A stretch of 64,000 nucleotides of DNA from Acidovorax sp. SUPP3334 (GCF_030159055.1 NZ_BQXQ01000021.1:28622-92621); one strand, 5' to 3'; counted from the stretch's first letter, positions 19,624 through 29,126 are shown. The notes: generated by a model from the letters alone, not told the origin. Program-made: numbers and translations.

Positions 19624-21710
19624 GGCGCCCGATTATCCGTGCCGGGGCTCGCGCCGGCCTCGGTTTCGTTCACGTCCACCGCGATGGCGATGGGGCCCGC
19701 CACCGCTTCTTCGTCGTCCTCGCCCGCCTCGTCGCCCTGCGGCGCGGCATCGGCGCTGTCGGCCGGGCTGTCCAGGCGCTCCAGCACGGAGCCGTTCACA
19801 TCGAGCGTGATCTCATCGATCTCGCCGAGCTTCACGCGCACCCGCGCTCCGCGCGGCAGGTTCTGCGCGCCCAGCACCGGCAGCACCAGCGGCAGCGCAT
19901 CGGCCCGCACGAGGAAGCTGCCGCCGGGGCCTTCCTTGAACACGGTGGCCTCGATCTCGGTGATCTCGTTTTGCTGCAGGTATTGCAGCGTCCAGAAGCG
20001 CTCCATGCCGGCCTGGTAGCCGTTGTAGGCGCTGTAGGCTGCATCGAAGCTGCTGATGACCGAGAACAGGTCGGCATCCTTGGGCTTGAACGGTGCGGCC
20101 AGCGCGGCCGTGCGGCCATTGCGCACGCACGCGATGATCTGCCACTGGTTCACCAGATCGACGTAGCGGCGCAGCGGCGAGGTCGCCCAGGCGTAGCTTT
20201 TGACGCCGATGCCCGCGTGCGGCAGCGCCTTGGTGCCCATGCGCACCTTCACGCCGGGCGCCAGGCTGGCCTGACTGCGGTAGATGCCGGGCACGCCGTG
20301 GTCGGCCAGCAGGCCGCCCCAGGTGCTGTTGGCCACGATGGCGGCCTCGGCCACGATCAGGTCCAGCGGCGCGCCGCGGCGGCGCGTGGTGATCGAGACC
20401 GTCTCGCGGCCCTGCGGCTCGGCGCCGTCATTGCCGGTGAGGCGAAAGTTGTAGTCCGGCCGGTTGAAGGTCTCGGGCTTGCCCCGCACTACTTCGCGCT
20501 GGGCCTTGAGGCTCCTGGCCAGGCGATGCAAAAAAGATAGCTGCCCACGCAGGTCCAGCAAGCGCTGGGGGGCATCCGGAGCCTGAAACGACGGATCGGT
20601 CAGCCACTCTTCGGTCACGATGTGGTCGAGCTGATCGTGCCGCAGGTTCGCCACCACGGGCACGCGTTCGAGCTTCGTCTCGGTGCCGGAAATCTCCAGC
20701 GTGGCCTCGTCGATCGTGACGTACAGCGACACGGCCGGGTTGGCCCGGCCTTCGTCCAGCGTGTAGATCTTCACCACCTCGTCGGGCAGCATGGTGATCT
20801 TGTAGCCGGGCATGTACACCGTGGACAGGCGGTTGCGCCCCAGTTGGTCCAGCGGCGTGCCCGGCACGATGGCAAGGCCCGGCGCGGCGATGTGGATGCC
20901 CAGCACGACGGTGCCCGTGCCCAGGCCTTGTACCGACAGCGCATCGTCGATTTCGGTGGTCTGCGAATCGTCGATGGAATAGGCCTGCACGGGGGCCAGC
21001 GGCAGGTCTTCGGGCGGCTGCGGCGCCGTGACGGCGGGAAAGCCGGTGCCCTTCGGGAAGTTGTCGAACAGGAAGCGCTTCCAGTGGAACTGGTAGGCCG
21101 AGTCGATGGCGCCGGCCCGTTGCAGCAGCTCCAGCGGCGGCAGGTGGGTCGCGCGGCTGGCCTCCACCACGGCCTTGTACTCGGGCGCGTTCTTGTCGGG
21201 CCTGAACAGGATCTTGTACAGCTGCTCGCGGATCGGCTGCGGGCACTCGCCCCGGCCGAGTTGCTCGGCCCAGTCGGCGATCTGCTGCAGCACGAGCTTC
21301 TTCTTCTCGATGGCGGCCAGCGCCTGCTGCAGGATCTCGGCCGGAGCCTTCTTGAACCGGCCCTTGCCCGCACGGCGGAAGTAGTGCGGCGCCTCGTACA
21401 GCGCGAACAGCGCGCCGGCCTGCTGGACCAGGGTGGCGTTCTCGGAGAAATAGTCCCGTGCGAGGTCGGCGAAGCCGAATTCGTCCTCGGGGGCGAATTC
21501 CCAGGCCAGGTCGAGTTCGATCGACGCGGCCACGGCCTGCGCCTGGGCCAGCATCTCGGCTGGCGAGGGCTTTTCGAACCGGATCAGCAGGTGGGCGGCC
21601 TTGACCTTCACCCGTTTGCCCGAGTCGAGTTCGATCTGGGCTGAGCTTTCGGCCTCGGAAAGGATGCGGCCGGCGAGGAATTTGCCGGCCTCTTCAAACA
21701 GTGCATGCAT
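19620..21710 (-). CDS. RNB-domain exoribonuclease (RNase II / RNase R family)
   Basis: 3'-5' hydrolytic exoribonuclease family. The 696-residue product carries the RNB catalytic core YSIDDSQTTEIDDALSVQGL (metal-binding Asp cluster) and downstream GRNRLSTVYMPGYKITMLPD and SPLRRYVDLVNQWQI, the typical RNB end. The N-terminal part is not a standard cold-shock pair, so RNase II-like fits as well as RNase R. The ATG at 21710 gives MHALFEEAGKFLAG. The segment RLLDLRGQLSFLHRLA (20526-20570) is AT-rich and resembles part of a dispersed repeat. The tail is acidic. Confidence 0.9.
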   Translation of the reverse strand: MHALFEEAGKFLAGRILSEAESSAQIELDSGKRVKVKAAHLLIRFEKPSPAEMLAQAQAVAASIELDLAWEFAPEDEFGFADLARDYFSENATLVQQAGALFALYEAPHYFRRAGKGRFKKAPAEILQQALAAIEKKKLVLQQIADWAEQLGRGECPQPIREQLYKILFRPDKNAPEYKAVVEASRATHLPPLELLQRAGAIDSAYQFHWKRFLFDNFPKGTGFPAVTAPQPPEDLPLAPVQAYSIDDSQTTEIDDALSVQGLGTGTVVLGIHIAAPGLAIVPGTPLDQLGRNRLSTVYMPGYKITMLPDEVVKIYTLDEGRANPAVSLYVTIDEATLEISGTETKLERVPVVANLRHDQLDHIVTEEWLTDPSFQAPDAPQRLLDLRGQLSFLHRLARSLKAQREVVRGKPETFNRPDYNFRLTGNDGAEPQGRETVSITTRRRGAPLDLIVAEAAIVANSTWGGLLADHGVPGIYRSQASLAPGVKVRMGTKALPHAGIGVKSYAWATSPLRRYVDLVNQWQIIACVRNGRTAALAAPFKPKDADLFSVISSFDAAYSAYNGYQAGMERFWTLQYLQQNEITEIEATVFKEGPGGSFLVRADALPLVLPVLGAQNLPRGARVRVKLGEIDEITLDVNGSVLERLDSPADSADAAPQGDEAGEDDEEAVAGPIAIAVDVNETEAGASPGTDNRAP

Positions 21711-21847
21711 GGGCCGGATTGTCCCATGGGCGCCGAAGGCCCCGGCCGGCACCCCGGACCGCGCCGCCGGGTTTTCGCCAGTCCGCAGATCCAGGCCGTG
21801 CGCCCGCCTGCCTATGATCGGGTTCTTTGCCTGCGCCGCACCCGTTC

Positions 21848-23437
21848 ATGCCCCTGTTCAACGCCTTCGCCAGTGTGCTGGCTCTCGTGGCCGTGGCGCT
21901 GCCGTTCCTGTTCGCCCACACCCAGGCACCGCTGTCCAATTTCTGGCCCCAGATGGCATCGGCCGCCTGCGCCCTCGTGCTGGCCGGGATGGCGGTGGGT
22001 GCGGCGCAGGCGCAGCCGGCCCGGGGCGGGCTGCGCCGGTGGGCGGGCTGGGTGCTGGCCGGTGGCTTGCTGCTGGCGGCGGTGCTTGCGTCCGTGGTGG
22101 GGCTGGTGCAGTTCTTCTGGGGCGATGTGGGCGCGTCGCCCTTTATCTATCCGTCCACGCCGGGACTGGCGCTGGGAAATCTGCGCCAGCGCAACCAGCA
22201 GGCTTCGCTGCTGGCCATGGGGGCCTGGTCGCTGGCCTGGACGATGGGCCGCCTGCAGGCCGCGCTGCCGGCCATCCGCCGGCCGGCCGTTGCGGTGGCC
22301 GCTGGCGTGCTGGCCGCCTGGGCGCTGGTGCTCATCAGCGCAGCGGACGCGGCCACCGCGTCGCGCACGGGCATCCTGGAATGGGGCGTGATGCTCGGGC
22401 TGCTGGTGCTCTGGCGCCGGTCGCTGGGCGTGTTCCCGCTGGCCTTCGCGGCCACCGGCGCGATGCTTTATGCGCTGGCGGCCTGGCTGCTGCCCTGGAT
22501 GCTGGAGCACTGGATGGGCGTGCAGATGGACGGGTTGTTCCAGCGGCTGGCGGACGAAGGCCAGGGCTGCGTCAGCCGCAAGGTCCTCTGGAGCAACATG
22601 CTCCACCTGATCGCGCAAAAGCCTTTCACCGGATGGGGCTGGGGCGAAATGGCCTATGCCCATTACGCCACCCTGTTCCCCGGCGAGCGCTTTTGCGTGC
22701 TGCTGGACAACGCCCACAACCTGCCGCTGCATCTGGCCGTGGAGCTGGGCTTGCCGATCACGGCGCTCCTGTGCGCGTTGGCGCTGTGGGGCGTGTGGCG
22801 CCTCTCCCCCTGGCGGGAGACCGATCCGGTGCGCCAGCTGGCCTGGGGCGTGCTGGCCATCGTCGGCGTGCACAGCCTGCTGGAGTTTCCGCTGTGGTAC
22901 GGGCCGTTCCAACTGGCCACGGTGTTCGCGCTGCTGCTTTTGGTGCGCCGCGAGCGCACGGGGCCCCCTCTGCGGCCAGGCCGTGTGGGGATGGGCGCCG
23001 CAGCCCTGGCGTGCGGCGCGGCGCTGGCGCTGGGCGGGCTGCTGGTGCGGGACTACGAGCGGGTGAGCCAGCTGTACCGCGCGGTGCCCGAGCGCGATCC
23101 GGACTACCGCGAGGACACCGCGCGCAAGGTGCTCGCCAGCATTGCGTTCTTTCGGGAGACGGCCCATTTCGCCACCGTGACGACCACGCCGGTGACCGCC
23201 CAGAACGCGGCGGAGATCCATCCGCAGGCGACGCGGCTGCTGCACTATTCGCCGGAACCCCGCGTCATCGAAGCGGTGCTGGCCAGCGCGGCCCTGCTGG
23301 GGCGCCAAGCCGAGGTCGATTTCCACACCGTGCGCTATCGCGTCGCCTATCCGCAGGAATACGCGCGCTGGGCGGCCAGCCATCCGCAGGGAGGCAGTGC
23401 CGGCGCCGCGCCGCCCGCCTCGGCAGCGGCTCCTTGA
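21848..23437 (+). CDS. PglL/Wzy-type O-oligosaccharyltransferase (O-antigen ligase family)
   Basis: A 529-residue polytopic membrane protein with about 12 hydrophobic segments. The segment PGLALGNLRQRNQQASLL is characteristic of the PglL pilin-glycosylation ligase domain. The large periplasmic loop with KPFTGWGWGEMAYAHYATLF and LLDNAHNLPLHLAVELG (catalytic-type His) is the Wzy_C region. A soluble C-terminal part follows the last membrane segment. It likely transfers lipid-linked glycan to periplasmic proteins such as pilin, but the glycan genes are not in the window. ATG 21848 was chosen over an upstream TTG. Confidence 0.85.
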   Translation: MPLFNAFASVLALVAVALPFLFAHTQAPLSNFWPQMASAACALVLAGMAVGAAQAQPARGGLRRWAGWVLAGGLLLAAVLASVVGLVQFFWGDVGASPFIYPSTPGLALGNLRQRNQQASLLAMGAWSLAWTMGRLQAALPAIRRPAVAVAAGVLAAWALVLISAADAATASRTGILEWGVMLGLLVLWRRSLGVFPLAFAATGAMLYALAAWLLPWMLEHWMGVQMDGLFQRLADEGQGCVSRKVLWSNMLHLIAQKPFTGWGWGEMAYAHYATLFPGERFCVLLDNAHNLPLHLAVELGLPITALLCALALWGVWRLSPWRETDPVRQLAWGVLAIVGVHSLLEFPLWYGPFQLATVFALLLLVRRERTGPPLRPGRVGMGAAALACGAALALGGLLVRDYERVSQLYRAVPERDPDYREDTARKVLASIAFFRETAHFATVTTTPVTAQNAAEIHPQATRLLHYSPEPRVIEAVLASAALLGRQAEVDFHTVRYRVAYPQEYARWAASHPQGGSAGAAPPASAAAP

Positions 23438-23446
23438 GCCCGGCGC

Positions 23447-24034
23447 CTATGCCAGGCCGCAGAACCGCGCCACCGTGGCGATGTGCGCCGGGAAATCGCT
23501 CAGGGCATGGTCGCCGCCTTCCAGCAGCACCTGCTGCGCGGCGGGGTAGCGCCCCGACATTTCGCGCCAGTCCAGCAATTCGTCGCCTTTGGCAATGATG
23601 GCCAGTTGCGGGCCGGCGGGCGGCAGGCCCCGCACATCCAGTGCACGCAGTTCCCCGATGTATTCGGGGAGGAAGAAAAAGCGCTCTGCCGGATCGTGCC
23701 ACGCGGTCTGCTCGCCGATGTAGCGCTCCAGATCGCGGGCCGGGTCCACGGCCGGGTTGAGCAGAACGCTGGGGCAGCGCGCCTGCTGCGCCACCCAGCT
23801 GGCGTAGAACCCGCCCAGCGACGACCCCACCACGGCCATCGCGCCGCGGGGCCAGTCCGCGATGCCCTGCGCCACCTGCTGCATGGCTGCGCGCGGCGAA
23901 GGCGGCAATGGCGGGCACCAAAAGTGCACGGCGGGATGGTGGGCAGCCACGTAGGCCGCCATCTGCCGGGCCTTGGCCGACTGGGGCGACGAACGGAAGC
24001 CGTGCAGATAGAGCAGATGGGTGGTGGCAGGCAT
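23447..24034 (-). CDS. YqiA-like alpha/beta-hydrolase esterase
   Basis: The 195-residue product matches small YqiA/UPF0227 esterases: LLYLHGFRSSPQSAKARQ at the start, the nucleophile elbow GSSLGGFYASW (Ser), LLNPAVDPARDLERYIG, a late Asp in AKGDELLDWREM and the catalytic His in EGGDHALSDF. It is convergent with the PglL-like gene (9-base gap) and divergent from rodA. Physiological substrate unknown. Confidence 0.88.
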   Translation of the reverse strand: MPATTHLLYLHGFRSSPQSAKARQMAAYVAAHHPAVHFWCPPLPPSPRAAMQQVAQGIADWPRGAMAVVGSSLGGFYASWVAQQARCPSVLLNPAVDPARDLERYIGEQTAWHDPAERFFFLPEYIGELRALDVRGLPPAGPQLAIIAKGDELLDWREMSGRYPAAQQVLLEGGDHALSDFPAHIATVARFCGLA

Positions 24035-24133
24035 GCGGGACGGTGCGGGTGGCAGGCAATGGTGCGGCAGGGCCGGGGGCCTTCGATTGTGCCGGGGCGG
24101 CGGCGCCATCGGCCGGCCGGATAATCGCGCCCC

Positions 24134-25297
24134 ATGTCCGCCGTTTTCGACAAACCCTCCCTGCTGCAGCGCGTCCTGCCCCTGTTCCGTGGCTTCGACT
24201 GGCTGCTCATTCTGGTGCTGCTGATGCTGGCATCGACGGGGTTGGTGGCGATGTATTCCTCGGGCTACGACCACGGCACGCGCTTTTACGACCATGGCCG
24301 CAACATGCTGCTGGCCGCCGGCATCCTTTTCGTGGTGGCCCAGGTGCCGCCCCAGCGGCTGATGGCCATGGCCGTGCCGCTTTATACGCTGGGGGTGGCC
24401 TTGCTGGTGGCGGTCGCGCTGTTCGGCATCACCAAGAAGGGCGCCCAGCGCTGGATCAACCTGGGGGTGGTGGTGCAGCCCAGCGAATTGCTCAAGATCG
24501 CCATGCCGCTCATGCTGGCGTGGTGGTTCCAGCGGCGCGAGGGCCAGTTGCGGCCGCTGGACTTCGTGGTCGCCTGCGCCTTGCTGGCGGTGCCGGTGGG
24601 CCTCATCATGAAGCAGCCCGACCTGGGTACCTCGCTGCTCGTGCTCGCGGCCGGGCTGTCGGTGATCTTCTTCGCGGGCCTGCCCTGGAAGCTGGTGCTG
24701 CCGCCCATGCTGATCGGGGGCATCTGCATCGCGCTCATCGTGTGGTTCGAGCCGCAGATTTGCGCCGACGGCGTTCGCTGGCCCGTGCTGCACGACTACC
24801 AGCAGCAGCGCATCTGCACGCTGCTGGACCCCACGCGCGATCCGCTGGGCAAGGGCTTTCACATCATCCAGGGCATGATCGCCATTGGCTCGGGGGGCTT
24901 CTGGGGCAAGGGCTTCATGGCCGGCACGCAGACGCACCTGGAGTTCATTCCCGAGCGCACCACCGATTTCATCTTCGCTGCGTTTTCAGAAGAGTTCGGG
25001 CTGGCGGGCAACCTGTTTCTCATCGTCTGCTTCCTGATGCTGGTGTGGCGGGGCCTGGCCATCGCGGTCGGGGCCACCACGCTGTTCTCGCGCCTCATGG
25101 CCGGCGCGGTGTCGATGATCTTCTTCACCTATGCCTTCGTGAACATGGGCATGGTAAGCGGCATCCTGCCCGTGGTGGGCGTGCCGCTGCCCTTCGTGAG
25201 CTATGGCGGCACCGCCATGGTCACGCTGGGGCTGGCGCTGGGCGTGCTGATGTCCATCGCGCGGGCGCAGCGCATTCCCATGGCGGAACGCAGCTAG
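24134..25297 (+). CDS. rodA: Rod shape-determining protein RodA (SEDS glycosyltransferase)
   Basis: SEDS-family membrane peptidoglycan polymerase acting with PBP2 in cell elongation. The 387-residue product has about ten membrane segments and SEDS landmarks: KKGAQRWINLGVVVQPSELL, MKQPDLGTSLLVLAAGLSVI (with the catalytic-type Asp in the extracellular region WFEPQ... DPTRDPLGKGFHIIQGMIAI), ERTTDFIFAAFSEEFG, and PVVGVPLPFVSYGGTAM near the end. mrdA/mreBCD would normally lie upstream but are not here. Its stop codon overlaps the stop of the convergent amidase gene. Confidence 0.95.
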   Translation: MSAVFDKPSLLQRVLPLFRGFDWLLILVLLMLASTGLVAMYSSGYDHGTRFYDHGRNMLLAAGILFVVAQVPPQRLMAMAVPLYTLGVALLVAVALFGITKKGAQRWINLGVVVQPSELLKIAMPLMLAWWFQRREGQLRPLDFVVACALLAVPVGLIMKQPDLGTSLLVLAAGLSVIFFAGLPWKLVLPPMLIGGICIALIVWFEPQICADGVRWPVLHDYQQQRICTLLDPTRDPLGKGFHIIQGMIAIGSGGFWGKGFMAGTQTHLEFIPERTTDFIFAAFSEEFGLAGNLFLIVCFLMLVWRGLAIAVGATTLFSRLMAGAVSMIFFTYAFVNMGMVSGILPVVGVPLPFVSYGGTAMVTLGLALGVLMSIARAQRIPMAERS

Positions 25298-26664
25298 CCA
25301 GCCGCAAGGCACGCCTCGATCGCACGCCCCACCTGCAGCACGCGCGCATCGGCGCCGTGCACCCCGCCCACCGATAGGCCCACTGGCAATTCGCCGGGGC
25401 TCTGGCAGGGCAGCGACAGCGCGCAGCCGTCCAGGAAATTGAGTACCGTCGTGTTGCGCAGCACCAGCCCGTTGGTGGCAAGGAACTTGGCGTCGTCGCT
25501 GGCCAGGTCCGCCAGCAGCGGCGCGCGCACCGCCACGGTCGGCATCAGCCAGGCGTCGAAATCGCGCAGGCGCTCCCGGGCGGTGGCCTGCAAGCTCAGC
25601 CGGGCATCCTGCAGGTCGATGTAATCGGCGGCCGAGATCGCGGCGCCCCGGCGGGTGCGCTGGGCCACGCGGGGGTCGTAGCGCGCCGCCTGCGTGGGAT
25701 CGTCCAGGCGGGCGCGGTGCACGTGCCAGGCTTCGGCTGCGATCAACCCGCCCGCTGCGTTCAGCGCGGGCAACCGGTGCAATTCCGCGAAGCCGAAGCG
25801 CACGATGCGGGTACCGCCCGCGGCCAGGCGCTGGAGCGCGGTTTCGAAGGCGGCCGCCACCGCCGGCTCGACGCCGTCCATCACGTAATCGTCCGTCACG
25901 CCAAGGCGCAGGCCCGCCAGCGGCGCCGCGCGCGTGTCCAGCGTTTCGCCGCTCAGGATGGCATCGACGATGGCGCAGCAATCCACGCTGCGGGCCAGCG
26001 GGCCGACCGAATCCAGGCTGCGGGACAAGGGATATGCCCCTTGAAGCGGCACCCGCCGGGCCGTGGGCTTGAACCCCGTCAGCCCGCAAAACGCAGAGGG
26101 AATGCGGATCGAGCCGCCCGTGTCGGTGCCCAGCGCCACGGTGGCCATGCCGAGCGCCACGGTAGCGGCGGCGCCGGAGCTGGAGCCTCCGGTGATGCGG
26201 CCGCGATCTTGCGGATGGGCGGGCGTGCCGTAGTGCGGATTCAGCCCCAACCCTGAAAACGCGAACTCGCTCATGTTCGTGCGGCCCAGCAATACCGCGC
26301 CCGCGGCGCGCAGGCGCGCCACGGCCACGGCATCGGCTGTGGCGGGGGGGCGATCGGCCATCACGGTGGCGCCGGCACGAGTGACCTGGCCGCGCACGTC
26401 GAACAGGTCCTTGATCGACACCGGCAGGCCGGCCAGCGCAGAGGGGACGTTTCCGGCAGCACGGGCGGTATCGATGGCGCGGGCGGCCTGCAGCGCCCCC
26501 TGGGCGTCGATGTCGCCCACGTACGCATGCCCTGCGGCCGAGCGGTGCGCGTCGATGCGCTCCAGCGCCGCCTCGACCAGTGCCACGCTGGTGGTGGCCC
26601 CCCGGGCCAGGGCGTCGGCCTGCTCGCGGACGGTCGGGTGGTGGGTCGTGGCCAGGGCCTTCAT
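25294..26664 (-). CDS. Amidase-signature enzyme
   Basis: The 456-residue product belongs to the amidase signature family with a Ser-cisSer-Lys triad. Lys85 is in GLPVSIKDLFD, the GGSSSG stretch at 159-164 holds the cis-Ser, and Ser185 in TDTGGSIRIP is the nucleophile. Specific substrate (indoleacetamide, glutamyl-tRNA, other amides) cannot be told from sequence. It lacks the GatB/GatC neighbours expected for a GatA. It is transcribed convergently with rodA, stop on stop, and divergently from tldD. Confidence 0.88.
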   Translation of the reverse strand: MKALATTHHPTVREQADALARGATTSVALVEAALERIDAHRSAAGHAYVGDIDAQGALQAARAIDTARAAGNVPSALAGLPVSIKDLFDVRGQVTRAGATVMADRPPATADAVAVARLRAAGAVLLGRTNMSEFAFSGLGLNPHYGTPAHPQDRGRITGGSSSGAAATVALGMATVALGTDTGGSIRIPSAFCGLTGFKPTARRVPLQGAYPLSRSLDSVGPLARSVDCCAIVDAILSGETLDTRAAPLAGLRLGVTDDYVMDGVEPAVAAAFETALQRLAAGGTRIVRFGFAELHRLPALNAAGGLIAAEAWHVHRARLDDPTQAARYDPRVAQRTRRGAAISAADYIDLQDARLSLQATARERLRDFDAWLMPTVAVRAPLLADLASDDAKFLATNGLVLRNTTVLNFLDGCALSLPCQSPGELPVGLSVGGVHGADARVLQVGRAIEACLAAG

Positions 26665-26835
26665 TGCGCGATCTCCAGGGGCGTTGGGGGTGATGGGGGG
26701 CTTTGGATTGCCAGCAGGAGGTTTTACCCCAGTCGAGCGGCCCTGGCGCCCACGATTGCCGACATGGCCGTGCCGCCGGTCGGGATGCTCGCCAAGCGCC
26801 ACGCCACCGGGCGACAAGGCTTCTAGAATCTGCCC

Positions 26836-28296
26836 ATGATCTCCCGCGAACCCACCATCGAACGCCTGTCCGTCGCCCGCCGCCTGCTCCTGGAGCCTTT
26901 CGGCCTCGACGAAACCCACCTGGCGCGCGCGCTGGCCGACATCCGCGCCCATCAGGTGGACGATGCCGACCTTTACTTTCAATACACGCGCAGCGAGGGC
27001 TGGAGCCTGGAGGAGGGCATCGTCAAGACGGGTTCCTTCAGCATCGACCAGGGCGTGGGCGTGCGGGCCGTGAGCGGCGAGAAAACGGCCTTCGCCTATT
27101 CCGACGACATCTCCGAAGCGTCTTTGCTCGACGCGGCACGCACCGTGCGCGCCATCTCTGCGGTCTCCCAGGAAAAGCGGGCAAAAATCTCGCTGAAGAA
27201 AATCTCCGCCAGCCGATCGCTCTATCCCGGCACCGACCCCATCGCCTCGCTGGACAGCACGGCCAAGGTGGCGCTGCTGGAGAAGGTGGAGCAGCAGGCC
27301 CGCGCCAAGGACCCGCGCGTGGCCCAGGTCATGGCCGGCCTGGCCAGCGAATACGACGTGGTGCTGGTAGCGCGCTCCGATGGCACGCTGGCCGCCGATG
27401 TGCGGCCGCTGGTGCGCCTGTCGGTCACCGTGATCGCCGAGCAGGCCGGCCGCCGCGAGGTCGGCTCGGCCGGCGGGGGCGGACGCTTCGGGCTGGCTTA
27501 TTTCGACGATGCGCAAATCACCAAATATGTCGATGAAGCGGTGAACGCCGCCCTCGTCAACCTGGAATCGCGCCCCGCACCTGCCGGAGAAATGACCGTG
27601 GTGCTCGGCCCGGGCTGGCCTGGCGTGCTGCTGCACGAGGCCGTGGGCCACGGGCTGGAAGGCGATTTCAACCGCAAGGGCTCGAGTGCGTTCAGCGGCC
27701 GCATCGGCCAGCGCGTGGCGGCCAAGGGCGTGACGGTGCTGGACGATGGCACCCTGGCCGACCGCCGCGGCTCGCTCAACGTGGACGACGAAGGGCATGC
27801 GAGCCAGCGCAACGTGCTCATCGAAGACGGCATCCTCAAGGGCTACATCCAGGATTCGATGAATGCGCGCCTGTCGGGCGTGGCGCCCACCGGCAACGGG
27901 CGGCGCGAAAGCTATGCGCACATCCCCATGCCGCGCATGACCAACACCTACATGCTGGGCGGCGACAAGGACCCGGCGGAGATCGTGGCGAGCATGAAGC
28001 GCGGCCTCTACGCCACCAACTTCGGCGGCGGCCAGGTCGACATCACCAGCGGCAAGTTCGTGTTCTCGGCCAGCGAAGCGTACTGGGTCGAAAACGGCAA
28101 GATCCTGTACCCGGTGAAGGGCGCCACCATCGTCGGCAGCGGCCCGGAGTCGCTCAAGAAGGTGACGCTGATCGGCAACGACATGGCGCTCGACAGCGGC
28201 GTGGGCACATGCGGCAAGGAAGGCCAGAGCGTGCCGGTCGGCGTGGGCCAGCCCACGTTGCGCATCGACGGTCTCACGGTCGGCGGCACGGCCTGA
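26836..28296 (+). CDS. tldD: Metalloprotease TldD
   Basis: Subunit of the TldD/TldE zinc protease that degrades unfolded peptides and matures some modified peptides. The 486-residue product has the zinc motif HEAVGH at residues 267-272 and the typical GLEGDFNRKGSSAFSGRIG and YAHIPMPRMTNTYMLGGDKD segments. tldE (pmbA) is not in the window. Start at the ATG giving MISREPTIERL. Confidence 0.96.
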   Translation: MISREPTIERLSVARRLLLEPFGLDETHLARALADIRAHQVDDADLYFQYTRSEGWSLEEGIVKTGSFSIDQGVGVRAVSGEKTAFAYSDDISEASLLDAARTVRAISAVSQEKRAKISLKKISASRSLYPGTDPIASLDSTAKVALLEKVEQQARAKDPRVAQVMAGLASEYDVVLVARSDGTLAADVRPLVRLSVTVIAEQAGRREVGSAGGGGRFGLAYFDDAQITKYVDEAVNAALVNLESRPAPAGEMTVVLGPGWPGVLLHEAVGHGLEGDFNRKGSSAFSGRIGQRVAAKGVTVLDDGTLADRRGSLNVDDEGHASQRNVLIEDGILKGYIQDSMNARLSGVAPTGNGRRESYAHIPMPRMTNTYMLGGDKDPAEIVASMKRGLYATNFGGGQVDITSGKFVFSASEAYWVENGKILYPVKGATIVGSGPESLKKVTLIGNDMALDSGVGTCGKEGQSVPVGVGQPTLRIDGLTVGGTA

Positions 28297-28327
28297 CGGC
28301 AGGCGGCGGGTCTTCCAGGCGTCCGCC

Positions 28328-28873
28328 ATGCCCGCCCCTCCGTCCAGCCAGCTGCTGAACACCGCCCAGTCGTTCGGTGATGTCAGCCGTTTGCTGCGCG
28401 AGGGGGTTGCCGATGAAGAGTCCCGCCAATTCCGCGATGCGCTGACATCGCTCTCCGTGCTCATCGAAGACGCCGCGCAACTTCGCCGCGCTTGCGCGGA
28501 CCCCTCCGCCATTTTCTGGAGCCTGGAGCACCTGAGGCGCGCGGCGCGTGAGCACCAGTTCTTTCTCACGGGCCTCGGTTCGGCCTGGCATGCGCTGTAC
28601 GAGCTGGGCGCCTATCAGCAGGCGCTCAAGGACATGCGCGATGCCATCGACCTGTGGCACCAGGCGCTCACCCGGCAGAGCCGCACCGAGCCGGCCTGCT
28701 TCGATGCGTTCGAGCGCCTGGCCTGGCGCACGCTGGGCGAGGCATTGCTCGTCATCGACATGTACGAGCAGGGCGGCGCGGCCTTCAGCGAGCCGCCCGC
28801 CAAACCCCCTGGCGCTACGCGCCTGCCGATGCTGGCGCGCCTGCGCGGCTGGCTGGCGGGGCGCAGGCGATGA
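28328..28873 (+). CDS. Hypothetical helical protein
   Basis: A 181-residue soluble, mostly helical protein beginning 31 bases after tldD and ending in a basic GWLAGRRR tail. It has no signal peptide, no membrane segment and no catalytic motif that I recognise. Good codon use and tight spacing suggest co-transcription with tldD. Confidence 0.65.
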   Translation: MPAPPSSQLLNTAQSFGDVSRLLREGVADEESRQFRDALTSLSVLIEDAAQLRRACADPSAIFWSLEHLRRAAREHQFFLTGLGSAWHALYELGAYQQALKDMRDAIDLWHQALTRQSRTEPACFDAFERLAWRTLGEALLVIDMYEQGGAAFSEPPAKPPGATRLPMLARLRGWLAGRRR

Positions 28874-28953
28874 ACGCTCGCCGCTCCCTTTGTGGCGACG
28901 CAGCAACGCGCCGGGGATGTTGCGGCGCAAAAATCGGTGTTACATTGCCACCG

Positions 28954-29010
28954 ATGCAAGTGCGTAGCGCGTTTTATTTTTGGTTTTACTTCTCTGTCCC
29001 TGGCGGATGA
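28954..29010 (+). CDS. Aromatic-rich leader peptide of the DAHP synthase attenuator
   Basis: An 18-residue frame, MQVRSAFYFWFYFSVPGG. It contains a run of seven aromatic codons (Phe Tyr Phe Trp Phe Tyr Phe), far above chance. It lies 117 bases before a DAHP synthase gene and is followed by an intrinsic terminator. This is the layout of ribosome-mediated attenuation as in the pheA and pheST leaders. Ribosome stalling when aromatic-tRNAs are scarce would favour readthrough. Confidence 0.75.
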   Translation: MQVRSAFYFWFYFSVPGG

Positions 29011-29046
29011 GAGGTCGCGCGCAACCACCCGAGCCCTTCTCCTAGA

Positions 29047-29079
29047 AACCGCCGAAGCTGAAAAGCCCGGCGGTTTTTT
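29047..29079 (+). terminator. Attenuator terminator upstream of the DAHP synthase gene
   Basis: AACCGCCG (29047-29054) pairs with CGGCGGTT (29068-29075), and a T-run ends at 29079. It sits between the aromatic leader peptide and the gene, 48 bases before the gene start, so it can only be a regulatory terminator for that gene. Confidence 0.8.
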
Positions 29080-29126
29080 GTTTTCCGCTCCCCCTTTTTT
29101 CCGATCCACCCCACGAGGACGCAACC

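Noticed and set aside
23447..24937. Extension of the YqiA-like gene upstream to 24937
   Set aside because: Residues before the ATG at 24034 are antisense to rodA and lack family similarity; the conserved start is MPATTHLLYLHGF.
25294..28569. 1091-codon open frame on the minus strand covering the amidase gene and the antisense of tldD
   Set aside because: Only the part below 26664 (amidase) has family motifs. The rest is antisense to tldD and rich in His/Ala/Arg, typical of shadow frames in GC-rich DNA.
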